The notes under the pieces are model-generated. The model searched no databases. It was not told the origin of the DNA and saw only the letters and a list, made by a program, of their open reading frames with translations. Shown here piece after piece: positions 1-7,096 of a DNA stretch of 30,577 bases. The stretch comes from an uncultured Lachnospiraceae bacterium (GTDB lineage Bacteria > Bacillota > Clostridia > Lachnospirales > Lachnospiraceae). The position numbers and the translations under genes were made by a program. The stretch is taken from contig CAKQYS010000019.1 of the NCBI GenBank assembly GCA_934293375.1, positions 1-30,577 of the forward strand. The letters run 5' to 3'. How positions within the stretch are numbered: position 1 is the stretch's first letter; the number at the start of each line of letters is the position of its first letter.

Positions 1-57
1 TATTATTTGATTATCAAGGTTCTTGTTGCTTTGTCGCCAGCCGTTTCTCGCGGCGAC
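1..57 (-). other. Leader of a leftward transcript, possibly the 16S rRNA leader
   Basis: Reading leftward from the promoter there is a GTCGCC/GGCGAC hairpin (arms 52-57 and 33-38). It is followed by an A-rich stretch containing AAGAACCTTGATAATC (about 12-27 on the minus strand). ACCTTGAAAA-type stretches of this kind are typical of sequence just ahead of 16S or 23S rRNA in Firmicutes. This is my recollection of a family pattern, not a search result. The rRNA gene itself would be outside the window. A tRNA cluster or another highly expressed gene is the alternative. Confidence 0.45.
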
Positions 58-63
58 TTGTAT

Positions 64-92
64 ATACTAGCATTTATCATTTCGTTTGTCAA
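64..92 (-). promoter_or_regulatory. Strong sigma-A promoter firing out of the left edge
   Basis: On the minus strand a perfect -35 TTGACA (87-92) is followed by a 17-base spacer and a -10 TAGTAT (64-69) that carries an upstream TG (TGC-TAGTAT, extended -10). An A/T-rich tract of T and A runs lies directly upstream (about 93-130), resembling an UP element. The strength and the leader that follows suggest a stable-RNA promoter. No coding start lies between it and the window edge. Confidence 0.7.
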
Positions 93-152
93 CACTTTTT
101 TTAAATTTTTTTATCAATTTTTTTATCGATTTTTTCATGAATTATTTCACAC

Positions 153-185
153 AAAAACCGCAGCGTTTTTACATATACGCTGCGG
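153..185 (-). terminator. Intrinsic terminator after the fibronectin-III protein
   Basis: Arms CCGCAGCG (158-165) and CGCTGCGG (178-185) form a perfect 8-bp GC-rich stem with a 12-base loop. On the minus strand the stem is followed by a five-T tract. It lies 28 bases past the stop of the 214-1230 gene and would end the leftward envelope cluster. Confidence 0.85.
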
Positions 186-213
186 CTCTCTGATCCTTAT
201 ATTTTTGATTGCT

Positions 214-1230
214 TTAATAATATCTTGTTACAAATCTAAATGAATAACTGTCATTTACCTGTGCCTTATATGTCTTCTTACCATACTTGACCACCGGTCT
301 CACATAAACAGAATACGGTGTCTCATTCGGAATCTTCTTAAGCACATATGAAGTCTTGCCGGCTTTGACCGTCGCCACCTTCTTGTATGTTGTATTAGAC
401 TGTGAATAATTCTTGCACACATAAACCTCGTACTTAGTGGCATTCTTTACCTTGCTCCACTTTATATTCACAGAGCTGTTGCTCTTTTTGGTTACATTGA
501 TCTTGGCAGGTGGAATTACCACGGCCTTCTTAGACCACGCACCGTATCTTTTAGATCCATCCGTCATCTTAACATAACCACGCACTTTTGCACTGAAGCC
601 TGTATTCTTGACTGCCTTGAGTTTAAATTTGTGGTTAAACGCAACTGCTCTCTGCCCTGCTACATCATATGTCTTTAGCTTCTTCTTGCCATTCACACTG
701 CTGATCTGGAGCTGCCAGCCTGATGCATAATATGTATCATTCGGATTGATCGTCCAGCCCAATGTTACATAGTCATCCGCCGTTGGCTTCCACTTCAATG
801 TACTTTCACTGGTAGACTTAGCAAAATCCTGTGGCTTTCCCGGTACCGATCCAGCGTTATATGACATAAACTGTGCACCTAATGTTGCATCGCCATTTAC
901 ATATGCAGCAATCAGTTCCTCAGGAGATGCATATCCCGTATCTCCATTATAACCAATTACGGATACGATCGATGTACTGCCCGGAACCAGTCCATTTACC
1001 GTATAAGTCTTATCCTGTGTCACACCTGCATAGACACCGTTTACATAGACTACACTCGTCGGTGCTGCGGTTTCCCAATTCACCGTTGCTGTTGTTTCAG
1101 TTGCATCTGTCTGCATGATATTCGTGACACCAATCGTCTCTGCATTTGCAGTCAAATGTGTTCCAAATAGCATTGTCACTGCAAATGCAGCCACCATGCC
1201 TGTGCGCTTCCATAAATTTCTCTTTTTCAT
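214..1230 (-). CDS. Secreted fibronectin type III domain protein
   Basis: This encodes a 338-residue exported protein of unknown partner. The N-terminus is a clear signal peptide: basic MKKRNLWKR, a hydrophobic stretch to about residue 24, and an ANA-E cleavage site near residue 30. Residues about 33-110 form one fibronectin type III-like repeat (TATVNWET, then YTVNGLVPGS). The last ~105 residues form another (SSVNIKWSKVKNATKYEVYV, then a terminal beta-rich stretch). The middle is a beta-rich, Lys-rich stretch that may be a third divergent copy. There is no cell-wall anchor motif and no catalytic domain, so it is probably an adhesin-like or matrix-binding secreted protein. The start is set by GAGGAGGG six bases upstream of the ATG. 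It is the last gene of the leftward cluster, 49 bases after the CvpA gene, and is followed by a terminator. Confidence 0.8.
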   Translation of the reverse strand: MKKRNLWKRTGMVAAFAVTMLFGTHLTANAETIGVTNIMQTDATETTATVNWETAAPTSVVYVNGVYAGVTQDKTYTVNGLVPGSTSIVSVIGYNGDTGYASPEELIAAYVNGDATLGAQFMSYNAGSVPGKPQDFAKSTSESTLKWKPTADDYVTLGWTINPNDTYYASGWQLQISSVNGKKKLKTYDVAGQRAVAFNHKFKLKAVKNTGFSAKVRGYVKMTDGSKRYGAWSKKAVVIPPAKINVTKKSNSSVNIKWSKVKNATKYEVYVCKNYSQSNTTYKKVATVKAGKTSYVLKKIPNETPYSVYVRPVVKYGKKTYKAQVNDSYSFRFVTRYY

Positions 1231-1279
1231 AGAAAACCCTCCTCATAATATTTGTATATACAAATCTCTGTCTATTAGA

Positions 1280-1981
1280 TTAAAACAGAGTCTTTGTCAG
1301 ATTGTATAACACCTGCGTCAGCAGATTATTATCATAGATCGTCTTCATCCATGGCGTCGCAGCAATCTGTCGACATGCCAAACCGCCCCAGGATGTTGAA
1401 CTGCACATTGTTACAAAGAAATATACAACCCATACCAAAATGAGTCCCTTTAAAAAGCCAAGTGCCAGACCTCCCAGACTGTCGATCCATCCAACCAGCG
1501 GAAAATCAGTTAAAATATTTGCCATCATAATTAAAACCCGGAAGAAAATATATAAAATAGCAAATGTCACCAGATACGCAATGCCGTTCACTATAATACA
1601 GCTTAACAGCTTGCCGATATAATCGCTAAATGTCGTAACTGCCAGTTCTGCGTAGACATCGCTATTGTTATTGTCGATCAATAGTTTCTGCATATCCTCC
1701 GGTATCGGCAGCTTCTCGATCGCCAAAATCTGCTCTGCCTGTGAATTCACATGAGAATCGAGATGCCTGGTGACTGTCTTCGATACACTCTGTTCAATAT
1801 TCCGGTCAATATGGGTCATAACCCGGATCGACTTGCTGACCGGTGCATAAATCGCATTTGCAAGTAATAGAGATACCGCAATACAAGCAAATGAAATCAC
1901 TGTCTTCATCAAGCCCTTCTTATAACCTATAATCGAAAATACACCTAATAAAATAATGGTTACGGATGTTATAATATTCAT
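1280..1981 (-). CDS. CvpA family membrane protein
   Basis: This is a 233-residue integral membrane protein of the CvpA family (named for colicin V production; the family's molecular role is unsettled). Hydrophobic segments lie near residues 4-22, 25-45, and in the C-terminal half about 125-150 and 165-190. The GYKKGLMKT stretch after the first helix and the LGFLKGLIL stretch are typical of the family. The long hydrophilic insert between the second and third helices is predicted to face outside. The ATG at 1981 is preferred over the GTG at 1990: GGAGG ends nine to ten bases before the ATG but abuts the GTG. The ribosome binding site lies across the end of the DUF5711 gene, only five bases upstream, so the two are very probably co-transcribed and translationally coupled. 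Confidence 0.82.
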   Translation of the reverse strand: MNIITSVTIILLGVFSIIGYKKGLMKTVISFACIAVSLLLANAIYAPVSKSIRVMTHIDRNIEQSVSKTVTRHLDSHVNSQAEQILAIEKLPIPEDMQKLLIDNNNSDVYAELAVTTFSDYIGKLLSCIIVNGIAYLVTFAILYIFFRVLIMMANILTDFPLVGWIDSLGGLALGFLKGLILVWVVYFFVTMCSSTSWGGLACRQIAATPWMKTIYDNNLLTQVLYNLTKTLF

Positions 1982-1986
1982 TATGG

Positions 1987-3234
1987 TCACTCCTCCACTT
2001 CATCCTTTTTCGTTGTAAGTCTGATATACTCACTACCGTTTTCATATACAGCCATATATTCTCTCTTGTCTCCCATTGGAACAAGATTGAGTAGTTTCTT
2101 TGCAAAACTATATGAAAACAGGCAATTACCATTATAGTCGTAGATTCGGCATTCAGAATCTCCGGATACAATGATGCGATCCTTTGTCGCATGCACATGC
2201 GAATACGCAATATCCACATCAATGGATACCACTTGTTTGCCAGAGGTATTATAAACCTTTAATTCGTATTGGTTACTTCCCTCTGCTCCCTGCTTCTCAC
2301 AGATTGTTCCGGCATATAGATCATTAAAGAAAATGCTCTTGATCTCCTGCGAATATGGGATCTGCGTGATCTCACTCGGCTTTTCTTTCATGGAATAAAA
2401 GATCAGTTTGTCATCTCCGAATGCACAGATGGTAGAATCACCGATAAATTTCACCTTTGATACCAGTGTGTCATCTAATTCAAATCCACCAACAAACCGA
2501 TCTGCGTTTTCATTTTGCCCAACCGGACCGAAATTATGGGTACCGATTCGATTCTTTAATGTCATACCCTCGAAATATGTATAACTGATCACCAACTTCT
2601 GACCGTCCGGTGACAATGCCACATCCAACGGATATCCACTACTTTGTGCAGTTGTTGTCATTTCTGCAATTTTCTCGCCGTTCTTATCATAAGAAATGAT
2701 CTCGTTGCCATTATCACTTTCCATTACAACTACAAATACACCCTGTAATGCAACATCAATATCTGTGATCGTATACTGTGTTGTAGTCTGGCTCAGTTTA
2801 CCCTCCTTGCCAAACAGATACACTTCGTTGCCATTCAGATCCGCAATCGCAATGTAATCACCGGACACAACCGCATATGGCATCTTCATCGCATAACTCT
2901 CCACCCATACTGCATGATTAGAGCTGTCGATATAAGAAACACCGTCTTTACTATATTTGATATAATTGTCTCCGTAAATCAGATACTCCATACTCGAAGC
3001 ATCATCCACCTCGTACTCTGCCAATACTTCATAGTCATTGTATGTTCTGCCGGAAAGCGAATAATACACCCCCGCTCCCGCAACCACTGCAACAATCAGT
3101 ATCAGCAGCAAAACAATCCAATACCGCCTGTGCGGTGGTGCCTGTGTCGCAGTCTCTTCTTCCTGCTGTGCCACTACCGTCAAGCCCTTTTCTATCTGGC
3201 GTTCACGAAGCTTTTTTCTCTCTTGCTTATCCAT
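1987..3234 (-). CDS. DUF5711 family membrane-anchored protein
   Basis: I recognise this as a DUF5711-type protein of Clostridia, a family without an assigned biochemical function. It has 415 residues: a basic, cytosolic N-terminus (MDKQERKKLRERQ), one transmembrane helix near residues 37-58, and a large exterior part of repeating beta strands. Repeats of the kind NEVYLFGKEGK, NEIISYDKNGEK and CRIYDYNGNC suggest a beta-propeller-like fold. The ATG at 3234 is chosen because AAGGA stands 11 bases upstream. An in-frame ATG at 3267 has no ribosome binding site and lies next to a TATAAT box (minus strand, 3278-3283) that may be a promoter for this gene. It sits between the LysM and CvpA genes on the same strand. 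Confidence 0.78.
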   Translation of the reverse strand: MDKQERKKLRERQIEKGLTVVAQQEEETATQAPPHRRYWIVLLLILIVAVVAGAGVYYSLSGRTYNDYEVLAEYEVDDASSMEYLIYGDNYIKYSKDGVSYIDSSNHAVWVESYAMKMPYAVVSGDYIAIADLNGNEVYLFGKEGKLSQTTTQYTITDIDVALQGVFVVVMESDNGNEIISYDKNGEKIAEMTTTAQSSGYPLDVALSPDGQKLVISYTYFEGMTLKNRIGTHNFGPVGQNENADRFVGGFELDDTLVSKVKFIGDSTICAFGDDKLIFYSMKEKPSEITQIPYSQEIKSIFFNDLYAGTICEKQGAEGSNQYELKVYNTSGKQVVSIDVDIAYSHVHATKDRIIVSGDSECRIYDYNGNCLFSYSFAKKLLNLVPMGDKREYMAVYENGSEYIRLTTKKDEVEE

Positions 3235-3314
3235 AAAATCACTTTTCCTTATACTATCAACTTCCATCTAAAACTTTATTATACATGATTTCCACATATT
3301 CTACCAGCTATTTT

Positions 3315-4556
3315 TTAATCAAGTGTAGGAATCAATATTTTCTGACCGATATAGATAGAATCTTCGTTCTCTAATGCATTTGCACTGACGATCTCTTCTA
3401 CATATTTTGAAGACTGGTACATTTTCATGCTGATGGAACTAATCGTATCTCCCTCCTGTACCGTATAGTAGACTGGTGTCTGATCATTCATCACAACAGA
3501 TATCTCAGGCTCCTGTGTCGTTGTACTTTGTGTCATTGTACTTTGTGTCGTTGCTTCTGTCTGTACAGTCTGCTCTGTTTCCGGCTCTGCCGTAACATCC
3601 GTCTCCTGCACCGCCTGTGTCTGTTCCTGCGTTGCTTCTTCCGTTGTCACATTTGCATGTACTTCCACAACATTTGTCTGACGATTCTGTTGATTCTTTA
3701 CAGACTGTCCTTCCGGTTCCTGTTCGGAAACTGCCAGTTCCACCCTATTCAAAGACACCTCCAGACTCTTCATACGGTCATAGCTGTTTAATACCGTTAC
3801 GCCTAATGCCAATACTGCAACCGTCAGGATCGTGCTGGCAACATATAACATCGAGGGTTGCGTAGATGGTGTTTTCTCTTTTCCTTTATCCAGCATCTGA
3901 TGATATGTCGTCAACAATTCTTCATCTTTTTTATCTGCCTCATCATTTTCCAATTCCACATCGCGCCCGATCATATAATTCTGCATTGCTTCGTTTTTGG
4001 TATAATAAATATAGTAGCCAAGCTGCCGGCGCAATCCATTATTCTCATATAGATAAAATACATCATCTCCCTCTAAGGCATCAATGATATATAATGTCTT
4101 GTCCCTGCCCGGAAAATTGTCCAAATGTGTTTTCAATATTTTATCGTTGATGCATGTGGAAAAACCAAGTCTGGAGAGAAACCAACCAACAACTGATAAT
4201 TCCGGAAAATGAATTCTTGCCTTTTCGTAGATATCACTCCATGTATCATTTGTAAAAACAGTTTCATCCAGATCCAGTTCAAGATTCTGTGCTTCTAATG
4301 CGCCGCTGATAAACAAAAATTCCCCTTGTTCCCCTTTTTTGTACTCACCTAACAGAATCGCACCCCGCGAATATGTATTACTCGGCTTTGCCAGCCTGTT
4401 TAAATAAGTCACAACATAATCTTCTATATATATTTTTCTAGTTCCCGATGGCTGCCCGACCTGTCTGATATTTTTCGGAAGCTTGATCGTGGTCTGACTC
4501 TTCCTATCATCTGTTGTTTCATTTTTATCATATTTATCATACACAAGCTCTATCAT
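3315..4556 (-). CDS. Membrane LysM protein with a degenerate JAMM/MPN-like N-terminal domain
   Basis: This 413-residue protein has three parts. Residues about 41-185 resemble a JAMM/MPN (JAB1/Mov34) fold: GAILLGEY at 65-72, VVGWFLSRLGFSTCIND at 122-138, then a YIIDALEG strand. The metal-binding H-x-H-P of JAMM proteases is replaced by L-S-R-L at 127-130, and the usual catalytic Glu ahead of the GxLLG strand is absent. A single transmembrane helix spans about 236-256. It is followed by a short coiled coil, a Thr/Glu/Gln-rich linker (about 280-360) and a C-terminal LysM domain (YYTVQEGDTISSIS to IYIGQKILIP) that should bind peptidoglycan outside the cell. The ATG at 4556 is chosen for AAAGGAG six bases upstream; the ATG at 4583 has only a weak site. 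It probably heads the envelope cluster. The JAMM assignment is by motif reading only. Confidence 0.75.
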   Translation of the reverse strand: MIELVYDKYDKNETTDDRKSQTTIKLPKNIRQVGQPSGTRKIYIEDYVVTYLNRLAKPSNTYSRGAILLGEYKKGEQGEFLFISGALEAQNLELDLDETVFTNDTWSDIYEKARIHFPELSVVGWFLSRLGFSTCINDKILKTHLDNFPGRDKTLYIIDALEGDDVFYLYENNGLRRQLGYYIYYTKNEAMQNYMIGRDVELENDEADKKDEELLTTYHQMLDKGKEKTPSTQPSMLYVASTILTVAVLALGVTVLNSYDRMKSLEVSLNRVELAVSEQEPEGQSVKNQQNRQTNVVEVHANVTTEEATQEQTQAVQETDVTAEPETEQTVQTEATTQSTMTQSTTTQEPEISVVMNDQTPVYYTVQEGDTISSISMKMYQSSKYVEEIVSANALENEDSIYIGQKILIPTLD

Positions 4557-4668
4557 GCTCTGCTCCTTTCTGAATTCTTCCATGAATTCTCACGCATTTT
4601 GACTCATGATAGCATGTCCTGTTTCGAATATTCCTCTAATTATGTCGATACGATCCGCATTTTTTTCA

Positions 4669-4699
4669 TGACTAAAATAAAGCATTTTCCTACATACTT
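4669..4699 (+). promoter_or_regulatory. Possible forespore-type promoter for yyaC
   Basis: TGACTA (4669-4674) and CATACTT (4693-4699), separated by 18 bases, resemble the -35 and -10 elements of sporulation sigma factors (sigma-F/G/E families). The match is imperfect and the spacer long. It is listed because the downstream gene belongs to a sporulation family. Confidence 0.25.
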
Positions 4700-4773
4700 G
4701 TAATGTTATGTCGCTGCTTTTTCCGAAAACCGAGCGCGGCGGCGAATCTATCAATAGCAGTAAGGAGATTTCC

Positions 4774-5412
4774 ATGATAACCAATTATACTACAATGAAA
4801 TATATTGACAGTACCAAATCCAATGCCGGATATCTGTTAGGACAGCAGATTCTGTCTTTCATGGGCGAGCACTTTACACCCGGCCGCACCATCGTCATAT
4901 TATGTATTGGAACCGACCGTGCCACCGGTGACTGTCTCGGTCCTCTTGTCGGCGAACACTTATACCACCGCATCCGGCTGTTTGGCAAAGCGTTTCCCTG
5001 CCAGCTGTATGGCACACTTGAGACACCTGTTCATGCTGTCAACCTGGAGGATACAATCACAAACATCTATGCACAACATGACGATCCGTATATCATTGCT
5101 GTCGATGCAGCCCTTGGCACAAATGCCCATGTAGGCTATATCACAGTGTCTCCATACGCCATAGTTCCGGGAAAAGGAGTAAATAAAAAACTGCCTGCGA
5201 TCGGAGATCTCTCCATCACAGGCATTGTCAATCTGTCAGGCATGTCCGGAAGCGCATTATTACAAAGCACACGCCTGAATACTGTTATGAAATTGTCGCG
5301 CACGATCGCATCCGGCATCATCTGTGGGCTGCACACACTGGAAACTACTTCGTCTCTCCCTTATACACCGCAATCGCATCCCCTACCGTGTCAGCACTTC
5401 CCTCTGCCATGA
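4774..5412 (+). CDS. yyaC: Spore protein YyaC (DUF1256, GPR-protease-like fold)
   Basis: This is a 212-residue protein of the YyaC/DUF1256 family, which is sporulation-linked and distantly related in fold to the germination protease GPR. Its substrate is not established. Diagnostic stretches are CIGTDRATGDCLGPLVG (residues about 46-62), GTLETPVHAVNLEDT, the acidic IIAVDAALG, PGKGVNKKLPAIGDLSITGIVN and a final GIICGLH. The ATG at 4774 is supported by AAGGAG six bases upstream; upstream in-frame starts lack a site. The family-like sequence seems to end near GLHTL. The last ~23 residues, rich in Pro, Ser and Thr, are read from DNA that also encodes the C-terminus of the convergent gene, overlapping it by 68 bases. 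This supports a spore-forming host or its recent descendant. Confidence 0.88.
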   Translation: MITNYTTMKYIDSTKSNAGYLLGQQILSFMGEHFTPGRTIVILCIGTDRATGDCLGPLVGEHLYHRIRLFGKAFPCQLYGTLETPVHAVNLEDTITNIYAQHDDPYIIAVDAALGTNAHVGYITVSPYAIVPGKGVNKKLPAIGDLSITGIVNLSGMSGSALLQSTRLNTVMKLSRTIASGIICGLHTLETTSSLPYTPQSHPLPCQHFPLP

Positions 5413-6439
5413 TTGCAATCAGATCCGCCAGACCTTCTGCTTTACTGAGATTGGTTCCGAGATACTTCGCATAATTCTGCGTGTATTCCAATGTCTCCTG
5501 CTGCACCTTTTTTTCCAACTCTGCTATCATCAATTCCAACTGCTCCCGCTTTGTCTTCATCTCCTGCACTTTCGGCATACGTCGATTGATGATTTCATCT
5601 GTCACGAGCTGCTTGGTATTCTGTTCAAACTCAGTAAGTGCCTGCTGCTTCTTATTTCCGATTGCCTGTGCTTCATTTGCAAGTTCAGAAAGCTTCTCAT
5701 CATATTTGCTCAGATCATATCCACTCTCATCCTTGTCCTTCGCAATGGAATTCTTGACAGCCTTCATCTGCTTTACATTGGCAAACATCTGGCTTCGGAT
5801 CTTGCTTGCTTCCAGTATTACATCATAATGATGCAGCTTCGTGATATTACATATCACAAAATAAACTGTAAATTCCAGTATCAGTAATGCCACAACACTG
5901 ATCGTAAGGATCAACGGCTGCTTTGCCAGAAAATAATACAAAACCCCCGGCAGTCCAACAACTGCAATCAGAATCACCAAAGCCAGCACTAAAAAATCTG
6001 TAAATCTGCGCGGCATAAACAATCTAAAATACCACGAAGATCCGCAAAACACCGGCACCTGTGCCTGTTTAAACATCGTCTTCATCTCGATCAACAACTG
6101 ACGGTTCTTCTCTTTGATCTCCGCCGTCTCTTCTGCCATCCGTGCAGACATATATTTCTCCTTGCGACGGTCCCGTTTCGTATGCACCTCACGTGTCTTC
6201 CCATGCAGCACATCCAGCTGCTTGTCATAGCTGACCGCCAGTTCTTCCTTTCGTTTCTTCAGTGTACTCTCTATCTCTTCCTGAATGGATTTCTCTTCTG
6301 CAGCAATCGCCTTCTTGGCACGCTTTTCCGTTACTGTACCTTCCTCAAGCTTCGTTCTGTCTGCCTCCAGCACACGCAATGCCTCCTGTGCACCAAGCAG
6401 GTAATCAGCTCCAAGCTGAAATACATTATTCTCTGCCAT
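5345..6439 (-). CDS. Hypothetical membrane protein with two long coiled coils
   Basis: I do not recognise the family. The 364-residue product has a charged, helical N-terminal half with likely coiled coil (about 18-125, rich in Glu/Lys/Arg). Two adjacent transmembrane helices follow (about 149-170 and 176-197) with a very short loop between them. A second coiled coil (about 205-330) and a more apolar C-terminal tail complete it. Both coiled coils are therefore predicted on the same side, probably cytosolic, giving a hairpin anchored in the membrane. There is no signal peptide or catalytic motif. AAAGGAGG lies eight bases upstream of the ATG. It stands alone on its strand, convergent with yyaC (68-base overlap) and divergent from the CBS gene. 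A structural or scaffolding role is only a guess. Confidence 0.7.
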   Translation of the reverse strand: MAENNVFQLGADYLLGAQEALRVLEADRTKLEEGTVTEKRAKKAIAAEEKSIQEEIESTLKKRKEELAVSYDKQLDVLHGKTREVHTKRDRRKEKYMSARMAEETAEIKEKNRQLLIEMKTMFKQAQVPVFCGSSWYFRLFMPRRFTDFLVLALVILIAVVGLPGVLYYFLAKQPLILTISVVALLILEFTVYFVICNITKLHHYDVILEASKIRSQMFANVKQMKAVKNSIAKDKDESGYDLSKYDEKLSELANEAQAIGNKKQQALTEFEQNTKQLVTDEIINRRMPKVQEMKTKREQLELMIAELEKKVQQETLEYTQNYAKYLGTNLSKAEGLADLIAIMAEGSADTVGDAIAVYKGETK

Positions 6440-6558
6440 ATAGGATTCCTCCTTTCGTACCGTTCCTGTTTATCATAACAAACTTCCCGGATTTTCTCAA
6501 CCTTATGTGGAATTTTATATTCTATTCACAGGATGTTCATACTAATTTTCTTATATTG

Positions 6559-6567
6559 TGCTATAAT
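6559..6567 (+). promoter_or_regulatory. Extended -10 promoter of the CBS-domain gene
   Basis: A perfect TATAAT (6562-6567) preceded by TG one base upstream (6559-6560) forms an extended -10 element 50 bases before the CBS gene start. No good -35 is visible, which extended -10 promoters tolerate. Confidence 0.6.
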
Positions 6568-6617
6568 ATAAATAATTTGAAAAACATAAGGATGAACAGA
6601 CCGGGAGGATTACACAT

Positions 6618-7043
6618 ATGAACATTTTATTTTTTATTAAGCCTAAAGCTGAGGTAGCCTATATAGACGATCATGATTCCCTACAACAGGCCATGGAGAA
6701 GATGGAACAGCATCAATACACCGCCATTCCAATCCTATCAAAAGCCGGCACTTATATTGGTACGATCACCGAAGGTGATATGCTTTGGTACTGTAAAAAC
6801 AAGCTGCAATTCGATCTGCAGCGCGCAGGAAATATTGCCATCACAGATCTGTCAAGGCGTGCTGACTACCAGCCGGTTAAGGCAAATGCCAATATGGAAG
6901 ATCTGTTTTCTCTGGCAATGGATCAGAATTTTGTCCCTGTTACGGATGACAGCGGTCATTTTATTGGTATCATTACCAGAAAGTCTTTGATCGACTATAC
7001 TTACAATCAGCTCTGCAGTTATCATCAGCAGGTGCAGGCATAA
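6618..7043 (+). CDS. CBS domain-pair protein
   Basis: This 141-residue soluble protein is little more than a tandem CBS (Bateman) module, which generally binds adenine nucleotides or similar ligands and acts as a sensor. The first CBS unit covers about residues 12-60 (DSLQQAMEKMEQHQYTAIPI, then YIGTITEGDMLW). The second covers about 78-130 (ANMEDLFSLAMDQNFVPVTD, then FIGIITRKSLIDY). No DNA-binding, transporter or kinase domain is attached, so it must act on a partner in trans or store the ligand. GGGAGG lies nine bases before the ATG. It forms a single-gene unit between an extended -10 promoter and a bidirectional terminator. Confidence 0.88.
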   Translation: MNILFFIKPKAEVAYIDDHDSLQQAMEKMEQHQYTAIPILSKAGTYIGTITEGDMLWYCKNKLQFDLQRAGNIAITDLSRRADYQPVKANANMEDLFSLAMDQNFVPVTDDSGHFIGIITRKSLIDYTYNQLCSYHQQVQA

Positions 7044-7050
7044 TCAAAAC

Positions 7051-7081
7051 AAAAAAGCCGCTGCATTGCAGTGGCTTTTTT
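7051..7081. terminator. Bidirectional intrinsic terminator
   Basis: A run of A (7051-7056), the stem AAGCC-G-CTGC / GCAG-T-GGCTT with an ATT loop, then a T run. A and T runs on both sides let it serve the CBS gene (plus) and the convergent HD-domain gene (minus, stop at 7097). Confidence 0.9.
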
Positions 7082-7096
7082 ATTGGTGATTCCGTA

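Noticed and set aside
873..1118. Open frame on the plus strand inside the fibronectin-III gene
   Set aside because: It is His/Leu/Arg-rich antisense sequence without a ribosome binding site; the signal-peptide-bearing minus-strand gene explains the DNA.
3528..3865. Plus-strand frames opposite the LysM protein linker
   Set aside because: They arise from the repetitive Thr/Gln/Glu codons of the linker read in antisense (Cys/Leu/Arg-rich) and have no start signals.
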